From the NCBI GenBank assembly GCA_964583845.1, contig CAZOXG010000010.1:1-27306 (forward strand): a stretch of 27,306 nt of DNA. The letters are read 5' to 3'. This document shows positions 1 through 6,703 of the stretch, one piece after another. The stretch is from JBAWVR01 sp964583845. Its GTDB lineage: Bacteria > Patescibacteriota > Minisyncoccia > Phycocordibacterales > GWA1-40-21. The translations under genes and the position numbers were made by a program. The notes under the pieces were generated by a model that saw only the letters and a program-made list of their open reading frames with translations, had not been told where the DNA came from and did no database searches. Within the stretch, counting starts at the first letter, position 1. The number at the start of each line of letters is the position of its first letter.

Positions 1-541
1 CTTCTTCTGTTAAACCAAAAACTTTAATATTATCTATCAATTCTTTAGCATTGACTGGTCGATGAAAACCATTTTCATAATATAGGATGTCTTTACCAGA
101 AGTTTGGCGATATGTTTTGATATCTCCGGACATGTGTTTGCGCAAAGTGCCATCGGGGTTTTCTTCTGGCGCTGTCTTGTTGCCTACTAATTCCACTAAT
201 TCATCAACAACTCTGTCTTCAGAGAAATTGTCTTTATCTTTAGTCACTAAAAAAACTTCAACTTCTTTTCCCATCATATGTTCTTTAGTGGCTTGCCAAA
301 TTTCTGGTAAATCTAAAATATCTGGGTAAAGTCCCTTAAGCATGACTTCTGTCAGAGTAAAACGAAACGCTTTACCTTCCAAACCATTATTTTTTAGAAA
401 AAGCAGTAGCGGTGCCTTGGTGTCGGTGTTTTCTGGTTTTGTCATTAAAAGAGAAACTTTTTGAGCTAAAGTTTCAGGTGAGATATCGTCTTCTTTGAGT
501 GGTGGAATATTATTCTGTTGTTCTGGATTAAAACCGCTCAT
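1..541 (-). CDS. Nucleoside-diphosphate-kinase-like protein (partial, runs off the window)
   Basis: The frame is open for 180 codons from an ATG at 541-539 (minus) to the window edge, so the C-terminus is missing. I see distant similarity to the second half of the NDK fold: a beta-strand stretch EVEVFLV (93-99), a helix VVDELVELVG (111-120), then GTLR (131-134), which resembles the NDK GTIR motif. NGFHRPVNAKEL (158-169) resembles the segment carrying the NDK active-site histidine (here H160). The usual N-terminal KPD motif is not present, and residues 1-40 look like a disordered lead-in. It may be a divergent kinase or a non-catalytic NDK-fold protein. It is divergent from the CYTH gene at 581 with a 39-nt shared intergenic. 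The gene is secure; the family assignment is an inference from a few motifs. Confidence 0.55.
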   Translation of the reverse strand, partial: MSGFNPEQQNNIPPLKEDDISPETLAQKVSLLMTKPENTDTKAPLLLFLKNNGLEGKAFRFTLTEVMLKGLYPDILDLPEIWQATKEHMMGKEVEVFLVTKDKDNFSEDRVVDELVELVGNKTAPEENPDGTLRKHMSGDIKTYRQTSGKDILYYENGFHRPVNAKELIDNIKVFGLTEE

Positions 542-557
542 GTTTACTTTGTGTTAG

Positions 558-563
558 TATAAT
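558..563 (+). promoter_or_regulatory. Putative -10 box (TATAAT) for the CYTH gene
   Basis: A consensus TATAAT hexamer lies 17 nt before the ATG at 581, in the 39-nt gap between divergent genes. It predicts a leader of about 10 nt. No good -35 is visible. Confidence 0.5.
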
Positions 564-580
564 GTAAAATTGTAGCATAT

Positions 581-1174
581 ATGGCTGAAGAAATCGAAGT
601 AAAAATACTTAATATAGACAAGGTTAAATTGGAACAAAAATTAATAGAAATAGGGGCTAAAAAAATTGCTGATACATTTTTTCGTTCTACTAGTTTTGAT
701 TATCCTGGTTTTCCCCTTGATAAAGAAGCGGCTTGGCTTAGACTGCGAAATGATGGAGTTAAAACCACTTTAGCCTATAAAAAACGTCTAGGCGTTACTG
801 GTGTTAAGGGGGATAATGATTCTGGGATGGAGGAAGTTGAAATTGAAGTTAGTGACTATGAGGCAACGAAAGAAATTTTGAAAAAGCTGGGAATAATCGA
901 AAAATTTGCGCAAGAAAAGAAACGTGTTACCTGGCAAAAAGACGACGTGACTTTTGATATTGATACCTGGCCAAGGTTAAATACGTATTTAGAGATTGAG
1001 TCAGATAATTGGGATAAAATAGATACAGCGATTATTGAACTTGGTTATGATTTAAAAGATAAAGTAATCTGTTCGGCAACTCAGGTATACGAGCAGAATG
1101 GAATAAATGACAAAGATTATTGTAAGCTTTGCTTTGATGAGTGGATCAGAAGGGATGGAACAGTTCAATCTTGA
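581..1174 (+). CDS. CYTH-domain protein (class IV adenylate cyclase / CyaB-like)
   Basis: A 197-residue cytosolic protein of the CYTH superfamily (CyaB adenylate cyclase, thiamine-triphosphatase, inorganic triphosphatase). It begins with the signature ExExK as E4-I-E6-V-K8. It then has WLRLR (52-56), LAYKK (64-68), an acidic strand EEVEIEV (84-90), R115, FDIDTW (125-130) and YLEIE (136-140). These charged residues line the tunnel that binds triphosphate and metal in the family. The length is normal for CyaB-type proteins. The actual substrate cannot be read from the sequence; bacterial members of this subgroup are often annotated as adenylate cyclase without proof. It heads a run with the 1189 gene 14 nt downstream. 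Residues 177 onward (CKLCFDEW) form a short Cys-containing tail with no assigned role. Confidence 0.85.
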   Translation: MAEEIEVKILNIDKVKLEQKLIEIGAKKIADTFFRSTSFDYPGFPLDKEAAWLRLRNDGVKTTLAYKKRLGVTGVKGDNDSGMEEVEIEVSDYEATKEILKKLGIIEKFAQEKKRVTWQKDDVTFDIDTWPRLNTYLEIESDNWDKIDTAIIELGYDLKDKVICSATQVYEQNGINDKDYCKLCFDEWIRRDGTVQS

Positions 1175-1188
1175 ATGTAATATAAAAA

Positions 1189-2058
1189 ATGACTAACATA
1201 GAACAAAAAAAGGATGCAGTAATCAATAATCAAAATATGCCAGAAATTTTAGGGCAAAAAATGGAGTTGATTTCTGATCATGACAGAGATTTAAGATTTA
1301 AGACTTTTATAAATATACTAAAACCTAAAATGGATGTAGTGTATTATCCTTGTTCTAATAATGACATAACTCCATCGACATCTTTCCCCAATAATCATAT
1401 TATTTATGTAGATATAGATAAGAACGTTGTAGATTCTTTGAAGAGTTCTGGTTATGACGCAATTCAGGCTTCGGCAACAGAATATAATCCTGGGCCAGTA
1501 GATATCCTGATAATGCTAAACCCAGTTATTTCTCCACAGGTTCCAATCTCTCATATTGCTGAAAATGGTTATGTTATTTGCAATGATTATCATCATACAG
1601 CTACAGAATTACGCGAAAATCCAGAGTTTCAAATGAAGAGTGTAATTAAAAATACCAGAAGTGGTGATATTGAATTTGATATGGAAAATTTTGATGATTA
1701 TTGGAAAGAAGTAGATACCGAGGAAGATTTTAAAAAATCTAGTCTTGATTATACTAAAGCCAGTTATTCAATTGCCGCTTCTATTGTGAAGGCTGTCACT
1801 GGTACGAGAGAAAATGTATATGAAGAATATAAAAAGATAATTGAATTAGCTAAAATACAAAAGAAAGATAGAAATGATAAAAGAAAGTTAGAAAAACCAG
1901 AATCAGCTAATTTATTTGAAAAAGATAATGATAACGACTTTATAATTTATGAATTTCAAGGTAGAAAAATTCCAGTGTGTACGGTTATGCCTAGAAAGGG
2001 TAACGCAAGTTCTGAAGATTTTTTTGTTTTTCAAAAGAATAACCCAGCGGTACAATAG
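1189..2058 (+). CDS. Conserved Rossmann-like hypothetical protein (methyltransferase-like fold)
   Basis: A 289-residue protein whose first half has a nucleotide/SAM-binding Rossmann look. It has a strand plus loop VVYYPCSNNDITPS (50-63), then IIYVDIDKNVVDSL (71-84), where the acidic strand end resembles motif II of methyltransferases. DILIMLNPVIS (105-115) and GYVICNDYH (127-135) follow. The order matches a hypothetical family I associate with Parcubacteria genomes, but I know of no assigned function. The second half is charged and helical, with a Lys/Glu-rich stretch at about 215-245 that is probably flexible. No classic glycine-rich SAM motif I is visible, so catalysis is uncertain. The gene follows the CYTH gene by 14 nt and precedes the ParB-fold gene by 19 nt, which suggests co-transcription. 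Confidence 0.7.
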   Translation: MTNIEQKKDAVINNQNMPEILGQKMELISDHDRDLRFKTFINILKPKMDVVYYPCSNNDITPSTSFPNNHIIYVDIDKNVVDSLKSSGYDAIQASATEYNPGPVDILIMLNPVISPQVPISHIAENGYVICNDYHHTATELRENPEFQMKSVIKNTRSGDIEFDMENFDDYWKEVDTEEDFKKSSLDYTKASYSIAASIVKAVTGTRENVYEEYKKIIELAKIQKKDRNDKRKLEKPESANLFEKDNDNDFIIYEFQGRKIPVCTVMPRKGNASSEDFFVFQKNNPAVQ

Positions 2059-2077
2059 AATGCTTTACTAATTAGTT

Positions 2078-2488
2078 ATGAATAATATAATAAATTCAAA
2101 AAACCCACCACATAGCCTTACCGATGTTGGTTTGAGTATGTTTGTTGATGTTATCAAACTAAGAGAATTACCATTGCCTATTGTGGAAATCAAATTAGAA
2201 AAATTGATTTGGCATTTTGATATGCCTGTATGGGACAAAGACGATACTGATGATTGGAATCTGACGCCGTGGGAAGTTATCAAGAAAGACTTCAGATCAT
2301 TAGGTCATCAAAAGAGAACTGAGAAAGCAGATACGAGCTTTCCAATTGTCGTGACTGAATATAATTCTAGGCTAGTGATACTTGATGGTGTGCACAGGTT
2401 GGTAAAGACTTATTTGAATAATGAGACGACAATAAAAGCGATAGTTATTCCAACAGAATATTTAACTAAAAAAGAGTATCAGTCTTAG
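2078..2488 (+). CDS. ParB/sulfiredoxin-fold domain protein
   Basis: A 136-residue protein. The recognisable part is FPIVVTEYNSRLVILDGVHRLVKTYL (starting at 88, shown in two motifs): the strand FPIVVTEY, then LDGVHR (102-107). That DGxHR box is the hallmark of the ParB/Srx-like nucleotide-binding fold. In this family the box binds nucleotide in partition CTPases, nucleases and sulfiredoxins. The protein is too short for a chromosomal ParB: it has no helix-turn-helix domain and no dimerisation domain. Residues 50-60 are rich in Asp and Trp. It is the last gene before engB (45-nt gap). Function is unknown; a stand-alone ParB-like domain is the most that can be supported. Confidence 0.6.
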   Translation: MNNIINSKNPPHSLTDVGLSMFVDVIKLRELPLPIVEIKLEKLIWHFDMPVWDKDDTDDWNLTPWEVIKKDFRSLGHQKRTEKADTSFPIVVTEYNSRLVILDGVHRLVKTYLNNETTIKAIVIPTEYLTKKEYQS

Positions 2489-2533
2489 CGCATTAGGAAT
2501 ATTATTAATATATGTTAAGGTGTTAGTACTTAT

Positions 2534-3109
2534 ATGAATATCAAAAAGGCGGTTTTTTACAGAGGTGGTGTCAAAGGTAGTGAAAACCTTTTCCCAAACG
2601 ATTTTCCCCAAATCGCTTTTATTGGACGTTCTAATGCCGGAAAATCAAGTCTGATCAACTCCCTAACAAATAATAGTAAGTTGGCAAGAACCAGTAGTAC
2701 TCCAGGACGAACCAAGGAACTAAATGTATTTTTAATCAATAACGCTTACTATTTTATTGACTTACCAGGCTATGGTTTTGCCAAGACAACTTTTGAAGAC
2801 TGGAAGAAACTCAATGAGTTAATTTACTGGTATCTGTTTGAATCAAAATATAGTCCTAAAGTCGTTTTGATCATTGATGCCGAGATTGGACCAACAAAAG
2901 ATGATTTGGGTATGCTTAAATTTCTAGAAGAGAATAACAAAGAAGTTATTGTTGTGGCGAATAAAGTTGATAAAATTCCTAAATCTAGTTGTTTACATCA
3001 TCTGATGAAGCTTAGTGAAATGTTTCCAAAACATGAACTTATGCCTTACTCTTCAAAAACCAAAGTTGGTATTCAAGAATTAATTGATGAGTTGCTGACA
3101 AAAAAATAA
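2534..3109 (+). CDS. engB: Ribosome-biogenesis GTP-binding protein EngB (YihA/YsxC)
   Basis: A 191-residue TRAFAC-class GTPase with all G motifs: G1 GRSNAGKSS (31-39), G2 Thr in PGRTKELN (57-64), G3 DLPGYGFA (76-83), G4 NKVD (143-146) and G5 SSK (173-175). The length and the N-terminal lead-in fit the EngB family, which acts in late assembly of the large ribosomal subunit. The start at 2534 is the first ATG and gives a typical EngB N-terminus (MNIKKAVFYRGG). No SD site is visible. The GIY-YIG gene follows after 3 nt, so the two are probably one transcript ending at the hairpin at 3375-3408. Confidence 0.96.
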   Translation: MNIKKAVFYRGGVKGSENLFPNDFPQIAFIGRSNAGKSSLINSLTNNSKLARTSSTPGRTKELNVFLINNAYYFIDLPGYGFAKTTFEDWKKLNELIYWYLFESKYSPKVVLIIDAEIGPTKDDLGMLKFLEENNKEVIVVANKVDKIPKSSCLHHLMKLSEMFPKHELMPYSSKTKVGIQELIDELLTKK

Positions 3110-3112
3110 GTT

Positions 3113-3394
3113 ATGTATTTTGTCTATATTTTGGAATGTGAGGATGGATCACTTTACACCGGTATTACAACTGATGTTGAACGTAGATTTAAAGAGCATA
3201 AAAACCGAGATGGTGGACATTATACCAGCTCTAGAAAGGTTATTAGAATTGCCTTTACTGAAGAACATCCGGATCGTTCCAGCGCCACTAAAAGAGAAAT
3301 GGAAATAAAGAGTTGGCCTAGAGAAAGGAAGCAAGAATTGATACGCTCAAGTCAGGGCCTTAGAAAGCCTCAACAAAAAAAGCACAGTCGCTAG
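3113..3394 (+). CDS. GIY-YIG domain protein (YhbQ/UPF0213-like)
   Basis: A 93-residue single-domain GIY-YIG protein of the small UPF0213/YhbQ type. Visible elements are FVYILEC (3-9), SLYTGITTDVERR (13-25) with the second Tyr, Arg and Gly of the module, H29, and REMEIKSWPR (61-70), where E62 is the expected metal-binding glutamate. The catalytic set looks intact, so it may cut or bind branched or damaged DNA; the family's physiological role is poorly defined. It begins 3 nt after engB. Its last 12 codons (LRKPQQKKHSR) run into the terminator hairpin, with the stop codon lying in the stem-loop, and overlap by 35 nt the end of the convergent oxidoreductase gene. A +1 to +3 shortening would not affect the domain. 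Confidence 0.9.
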   Translation: MYFVYILECEDGSLYTGITTDVERRFKEHKNRDGGHYTSSRKVIRIAFTEEHPDRSSATKREMEIKSWPRERKQELIRSSQGLRKPQQKKHSR

Positions 3395-4058
3395 GCTGGG
3401 TTTTTTTTATTGCCTCCGCCAGCTGATCACAGGCGGATTTTTGACCACAGATATATACGTCAGAATTATTAAAATCAAGGTCTGTAATATAATCTTGAAT
3501 ATAACCTTTTTTAAAAATAGAGTTTTCTTGGGGTCTGGAGACTATGTGAAAAACTTTAACTTTTGGATTAGTCTCAGTTAGTTGGTCAAAATAATCTTTA
3601 TAAATAATTTCATCTTCAAATCTACTTCCAGTCATTATAATCAGTTCAACTAAGTCTTTTGTATTAGTTAGGTGATCAGCAATAGACTTAACCACTCCAG
3701 CGCCGACCCCATAGGCAAAAAGGAAAACTTTTGGGTGCGTCATTTTATCTGCTGTATTTATACCTAGTGGACCCATTACTTCTATTTTTGTATTTAATAG
3801 AACTTCATTCCAAAAAATCGGAGTCACTTTACCGTCCGGTTTTAATCTGATGGCGATGCTTATGGATTGATTGTGTTTGTCTGATGAGGATATAGAATAT
3901 GCACGTCTTACTTTTTCACCGTTTATATCAAGGAAAATATTTACAAAGTTTCCAGCAATAAAATCAATTGGCTCTGATAAAGTTAACTCTAATTCTTTAC
4001 AGGTCTTTGTTAAATCCGATATTTTGGAAATGTTAGCTGAGGTTTTTTTTATTAACAT
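3360..4058 (-). CDS. FAD/NAD(P)-binding oxidoreductase (ferredoxin-NADP reductase-like)
   Basis: A 232-residue flavoprotein of the ferredoxin-reductase superfamily. The FAD-binding barrel carries RRAYSISS (51-58, the RxYS motif). The NAD(P) half has FLFAYGVGAGVVKSI (113-127), an unusual GVGAGV in place of the common GTGIAP, then VYICGQKSACDQL (201-213) and the terminal FFVEAF with the family's penultimate acidic/aromatic end (E230, F232). It has no 2Fe-2S domain and no membrane segment, so it is a cytosolic hydride-accepting module. It is the last gene of a three-gene operon and overlaps the upstream membrane gene by 26 nt. The likely job is moving electrons from NAD(P)H to the membrane partner; that is inferred from the context. 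Confidence 0.88.
   Translation of the reverse strand: MLIKKTSANISKISDLTKTCKELELTLSEPIDFIAGNFVNIFLDINGEKVRRAYSISSSDKHNQSISIAIRLKPDGKVTPIFWNEVLLNTKIEVMGPLGINTADKMTHPKVFLFAYGVGAGVVKSIADHLTNTKDLVELIIMTGSRFEDEIIYKDYFDQLTETNPKVKVFHIVSRPQENSIFKKGYIQDYITDLDFNNSDVYICGQKSACDQLAEAIKKTQPSDCAFFVEAF
3375..3408. terminator. Bidirectional terminator between GIY-YIG and oxidoreductase genes
   Basis: A short stem CAGTC (3385-3389) / GGCTG (3394-3398) with loop GCTA is flanked by seven A on the left and eight T (3401-3408) on the right. It can end transcription of both convergent units, and it overlaps both coding ends. Confidence 0.6.
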
Positions 4059-4674
4059 TTTCGTTTGGTTTACTGATAAGTCTTCTTCTTTTTATAGTGC
4101 TAGCTAGAATAACCAAAATGGTTACCAAAAATATTGAAACAATAAATTCAATTTTTCCTGAAATGAAATATACGTAGATTGAACTCGCATAAAAATACAC
4201 ATAAGCCAACTTTTGAATCATTTTCCATTTATTGGCTAATACTCTTTTAGAAAAGTTGTTGGAAGTAACTAAAAGAATGATGCCTGAAATATCCGCCAAG
4301 TGAGCAAACAAAGCCAAATTTTGCATTGACCAATATTTAGCCGTAATAAATGAACCTAAATAACCAGTTGGATCGATAATAATCTTGGAAAAAATAAACG
4401 ATACGATTATTGAGGCTGATATAACACCAAAGCCCTTTCTTAGAATCACTAAGGAGCGAACAGCTTTGACCTTGATGAAGATATCAGCCAAAGGACGAAT
4501 AATCATTACAAAGAAGACCGTCAAATGTGAAATTAAGTAAAGATCAGAAATAAAAACATTAGAAAGGCTTTTAGGTGAAAATGCTAGAGTGATTGGTAGT
4601 ATAATAAGCATCAATATCGAAATCACTAGAAGAGTTTTTTGAAATAATTGAATTGTTTGTAAGTATGTGCGCAT
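4033..4674 (-). CDS. Ferric-reductase-like transmembrane protein (heme ligands apparently missing)
   Basis: A 213-residue integral membrane protein with about six hydrophobic helices (roughly 12-31, 42-60, 82-100, 117-137, 154-171, 176-193). It has the layout of the ferric-reductase/MsrQ-like domain: LRKGFGV (78-84) at a loop where MsrQ-type proteins have RRxLGL, and LLVTSNNFSKR...KWKMIQKLAYVYF, matching the ...TS...RW..LH..Y... region. The family's heme-ligating histidines are not in the expected places; the LH position reads I153-Q154. Only two histidines exist in the protein, H50 and H125. Its start codon overlaps the apbE stop by one base (TAATG), and its 3' end overlaps the oxidoreductase start, so the three are translationally coupled. 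Assignment rests on topology, motif order and neighbours. Confidence 0.7.
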   Translation of the reverse strand: MRTYLQTIQLFQKTLLVISILMLIILPITLAFSPKSLSNVFISDLYLISHLTVFFVMIIRPLADIFIKVKAVRSLVILRKGFGVISASIIVSFIFSKIIIDPTGYLGSFITAKYWSMQNLALFAHLADISGIILLVTSNNFSKRVLANKWKMIQKLAYVYFYASSIYVYFISGKIEFIVSIFLVTILVILASTIKRRRLISKPNENVNKKNLS

Positions 4675-5567
4675 TAGATTTTTTTGATTATAGTTCCATC
4701 CATTTTAATAAGTATATATTTAATTTTATTTTCTCCTAATATTTTTAGAGCTTCATCTGGCTCAATATTTAAAAAAACTTTGGTATAGGCTTCCGATGCT
4801 CCGCCTTTATCATGTATGACGCTTACTGATATTACGTTAGTTCTAGGATTTTGGGAGCCAGAGGCATCTAAGATGTGATGAACAAAAGCTTCTCCATTTT
4901 GCCATTTTCTTTTGTAGGTTCCACTAGTGGCTAGACTTTGATTGTGGATTGGAACACTGATATCCTCATGGTCAGTTGTTGGATTGTAAATATTGAAAAC
5001 AAAATTATTACCATTAACATCTACCCCTTGGGTGTGTAAGTCACCGCCAATATTTACTATAGCACCTAGGATATCTTGGGAGTTGCCAATAATCTCCTTA
5101 CACAACTTTTCTGCCAGATAACCTTTGAGAAAACCACCGAAGTCCAGTTTTTGATTGTCTCTAAGTGTAATTTTTGAAGTAGCTTCATTTATAACTACAG
5201 ATGAGTAGTCTATGTCATAATTAGAATCATCTTTTTTACTGACAGTATTATTAAGTAAATCAAAGTCTCGGTCATAGCCTAATCTTTCAATTTGGAAAAG
5301 GGGATTGAAGTAACTTTTGGTCAATTTATATAATTTATAGGATTCGAGTGTCACCTCCATAAATTCTCTAGATACCACTAAGCTCTTTTCTTTGTTTAGT
5401 TTACAAAGTTCGCTCTCTGATAAAAAACGAGAAAATTTATTTTTATAGTTCTGTATTTTGCTTACGGCTTTTGAAGCAAGCTTGTCAGCTAAATCTTGTG
5501 AGTTACAGATGATGGCGACGGAGTAATCAGTCCCCATTGCTTTTCCGGTATATTCGTATTCCTTCAT
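4674..5567 (-). CDS. apbE: FAD:protein FMN transferase (ApbE family)
   Basis: A 297-residue ApbE protein, which covalently attaches FMN from FAD to a Thr or Ser of a target flavoprotein. Motifs are MGTDYSV (11-17), FSRFLSESEL (45-54), LDFGGFLKGYLAEK (141-154), VNIGGDL (171-177), LATSGTYKRKW (212-222) and HHILDASG (230-237). Near the end, ASEAYTKVF (257-265) corresponds to the metal-binding ADALxT motif, with Glu259 in place of the usual Asp and Thr262 kept. There is no signal peptide or lipobox, unlike many secreted ApbE proteins, so it should act in the cytosol. It leads the operon with the membrane and oxidoreductase genes. No obvious flavinylation motif (DGxSGATxT type) is present in its neighbours, so the target is unknown. 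Confidence 0.92.
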   Translation of the reverse strand: MKEYEYTGKAMGTDYSVAIICNSQDLADKLASKAVSKIQNYKNKFSRFLSESELCKLNKEKSLVVSREFMEVTLESYKLYKLTKSYFNPLFQIERLGYDRDFDLLNNTVSKKDDSNYDIDYSSVVINEATSKITLRDNQKLDFGGFLKGYLAEKLCKEIIGNSQDILGAIVNIGGDLHTQGVDVNGNNFVFNIYNPTTDHEDISVPIHNQSLATSGTYKRKWQNGEAFVHHILDASGSQNPRTNVISVSVIHDKGGASEAYTKVFLNIEPDEALKILGENKIKYILIKMDGTIIKKI

Positions 5568-5574
5568 AATCTTA

Positions 5575-5604
5575 ATTTTAGCTCATTGAGCGTCATCTGA
5601 CCAA
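5575..5604 (-). promoter_or_regulatory. Putative promoter of the apbE operon
   Basis: Read on the minus strand, TTGGTC (5604-5599) and TAAAAT (5580-5575) are separated by 18 nt. The -10 box ends 7 nt before the apbE ATG, which predicts an almost leaderless mRNA. The perfect 11-nt palindrome GCTCATTGAGC (5581-5591) lies between the boxes and could be an operator. Confidence 0.45.
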
Positions 5605-5677
5605 TACTGCACCTCAAATACAAAATTGTCCGTATAAATGTTATAGTAGAAGTATATTAAAAATAACTAAAAATTTT

Positions 5678-5845
5678 ATGTCTCAATATGTCTGTTTGGA
5701 ATGTGGTTGGATTTATGATGAAGCTAAAGGCTTGCCTTCAAGGAATATCGCCCCCGGAACAAAGTGGGAAACTTTGCCCGATGATTTTAAATGTGAGGAT
5801 TGTCCTGTAACTAAAGGGCAGACTGATATGTGGCAGAAGATGTAA
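5678..5845 (+). CDS. Rubredoxin
   Basis: A 55-residue protein with the rubredoxin fold signature: YVCLECGWIYDEAKG (4-18) holds C6-x-x-C9-G, and FKCEDCPVTK (37-46) holds C39-x-x-C42-P. Together they make the single Fe(Cys)4 site. The conserved TKWETLPDDFKCE and APGT segments are also present. The protein is a small cytosolic one-electron carrier. The gene is divergent from the apbE - membrane - flavin reductase operon, so it is a plausible electron partner of that module, for example NAD(P)H to flavoprotein to rubredoxin; this is inference. The start ATG at 5678 gives the expected N-terminus. No SD site is visible in the AT-rich leader. The small gene at 5855 follows after 9 nt. Confidence 0.95.
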   Translation: MSQYVCLECGWIYDEAKGLPSRNIAPGTKWETLPDDFKCEDCPVTKGQTDMWQKM

Positions 5846-5854
5846 TTTATCTTT

Positions 5855-6088
5855 ATGAGAAAAGATTCGTCTAACGTACTGATAACCTTTTCATTGATTG
5901 CCGCGGTTCTAGCGGGTGGAATTTTCACATACAAACAAAACAATGATTCCAACTCAAAGCCAGTTCAAAGTTCGAAAAATTATTCCATAATTTCTCCGGT
6001 CTCGCCAACTACTCCTAGTATTTCTAAAAACCAAAATCCGGCACCTGTGATTAATGTTAGGCCAAGTCGGAGTTCTAGGGCTAGTTAA
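5855..6088 (+). CDS. Small membrane-anchored hypothetical protein
   Basis: A 77-residue protein with a charged N-terminus, one hydrophobic helix (about 8-26, VLITFSLIAAVLAGGIFTY) and a Ser/Pro/Asn-rich low-complexity tail to the end. This is the layout of an N-terminally anchored extracytoplasmic peptide or an uncleaved signal anchor. No Cys lipobox is seen. It starts 9 nt after the rubredoxin stop, so it may be co-transcribed. I do not recognise a family, and short low-complexity proteins of this type are poorly conserved. Confidence 0.5.
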   Translation: MRKDSSNVLITFSLIAAVLAGGIFTYKQNNDSNSKPVQSSKNYSIISPVSPTTPSISKNQNPAPVINVRPSRSSRAS

Positions 6089-6133
6089 AAACGCTAGACT
6101 TTTGTAATCATGTCTGCTATTTTCAATACATAA

Positions 6134-6679
6134 ATGAAAAAACTGAAAATTCTTGAGTTCGGCAATCCGATATTGCGTCAGAAAGCCAAAAAGGTAACTT
6201 TGGCTTTTATTGAAACACCCAAGTGTCAGGCTTTGATTAAAAACATGATTCACACCATGAGAGAAGGTCAGGGTGTAGGTATTGCTGCGCCACAAATTGG
6301 TGAACCTGTTCAATTAGTAATTGCTGAGATGAGAGGTACGCCAACGAGACCAAATTATAAACCAAAAGGACCAGCAGTTTTAATCAACCCAATAATTAAA
6401 GAATATTCAAAGGAAACTTTTTTAGATTATGAAGGTTGTCTTAGTATTTTTGGCTTTTTTGCTAAAGTACCACGATCAAAAAAAATTGTAGTTGAATATT
6501 TCAATGAAAATGGTGATAAGGTGGTAGAAGAAGCTTCGGGTAACTGGGCACGTATTTACCAACATGAAATAGATCACTTGAGCGGTATTAGTTTCATAGA
6601 TCGAGTAAAAGACACTAAAACTTTCGTTACGTTAGAAGAATACAAGAAATTGATTAATAAAAAACCGAAAGCTAAATAA
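6134..6679 (+). CDS. def: Peptide deformylase
   Basis: A 181-residue enzyme that removes the formyl group from nascent polypeptide N-termini. All three motifs are present: motif 1 GVGIAAPQ (47-54, family GxGLAAxQ), motif 2 EGCLS (100-104) with the metal ligand C102, and motif 3 QHEIDH (143-148) with ligands H144 and H148 and catalytic E145. The N-terminal segment ILEFGNPILRQKAKKV is typical. There is a small insertion around 69-81 (TPTRPNYKPKGP) between strands. The gene is flanked by an anchored peptide gene and a cation exchanger, with no close functional partner such as fmt nearby. Confidence 0.97.
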   Translation: MKKLKILEFGNPILRQKAKKVTLAFIETPKCQALIKNMIHTMREGQGVGIAAPQIGEPVQLVIAEMRGTPTRPNYKPKGPAVLINPIIKEYSKETFLDYEGCLSIFGFFAKVPRSKKIVVEYFNENGDKVVEEASGNWARIYQHEIDHLSGISFIDRVKDTKTFVTLEEYKKLINKKPKAK

Positions 6680-6695
6680 AACTAAAATACGATGT

Positions 6696-6701
6696 TATAA
6701 T
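6696..6701 (+). promoter_or_regulatory. TATAAT box just before the exchanger gene
   Basis: A consensus TATAAT ends 2 nt before the ATG at 6704. If it is a real -10, transcription starts inside or after that ATG and translation could begin at the in-frame ATG at 6725. It bears on the start choice for the exchanger. Confidence 0.35.
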
Positions 6702-6703
6702 AT

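Noticed and set aside
87..329. Plus-strand open frame over the first gene
   Set aside because: It lies antisense to the partial minus-strand gene (1-541), which has a clear domain-like sequence; the plus frame has no recognisable features.
5954..6313. Minus-strand frame over the anchored peptide and deformylase start
   Set aside because: It conflicts with the peptide deformylase motifs and shows no domain.
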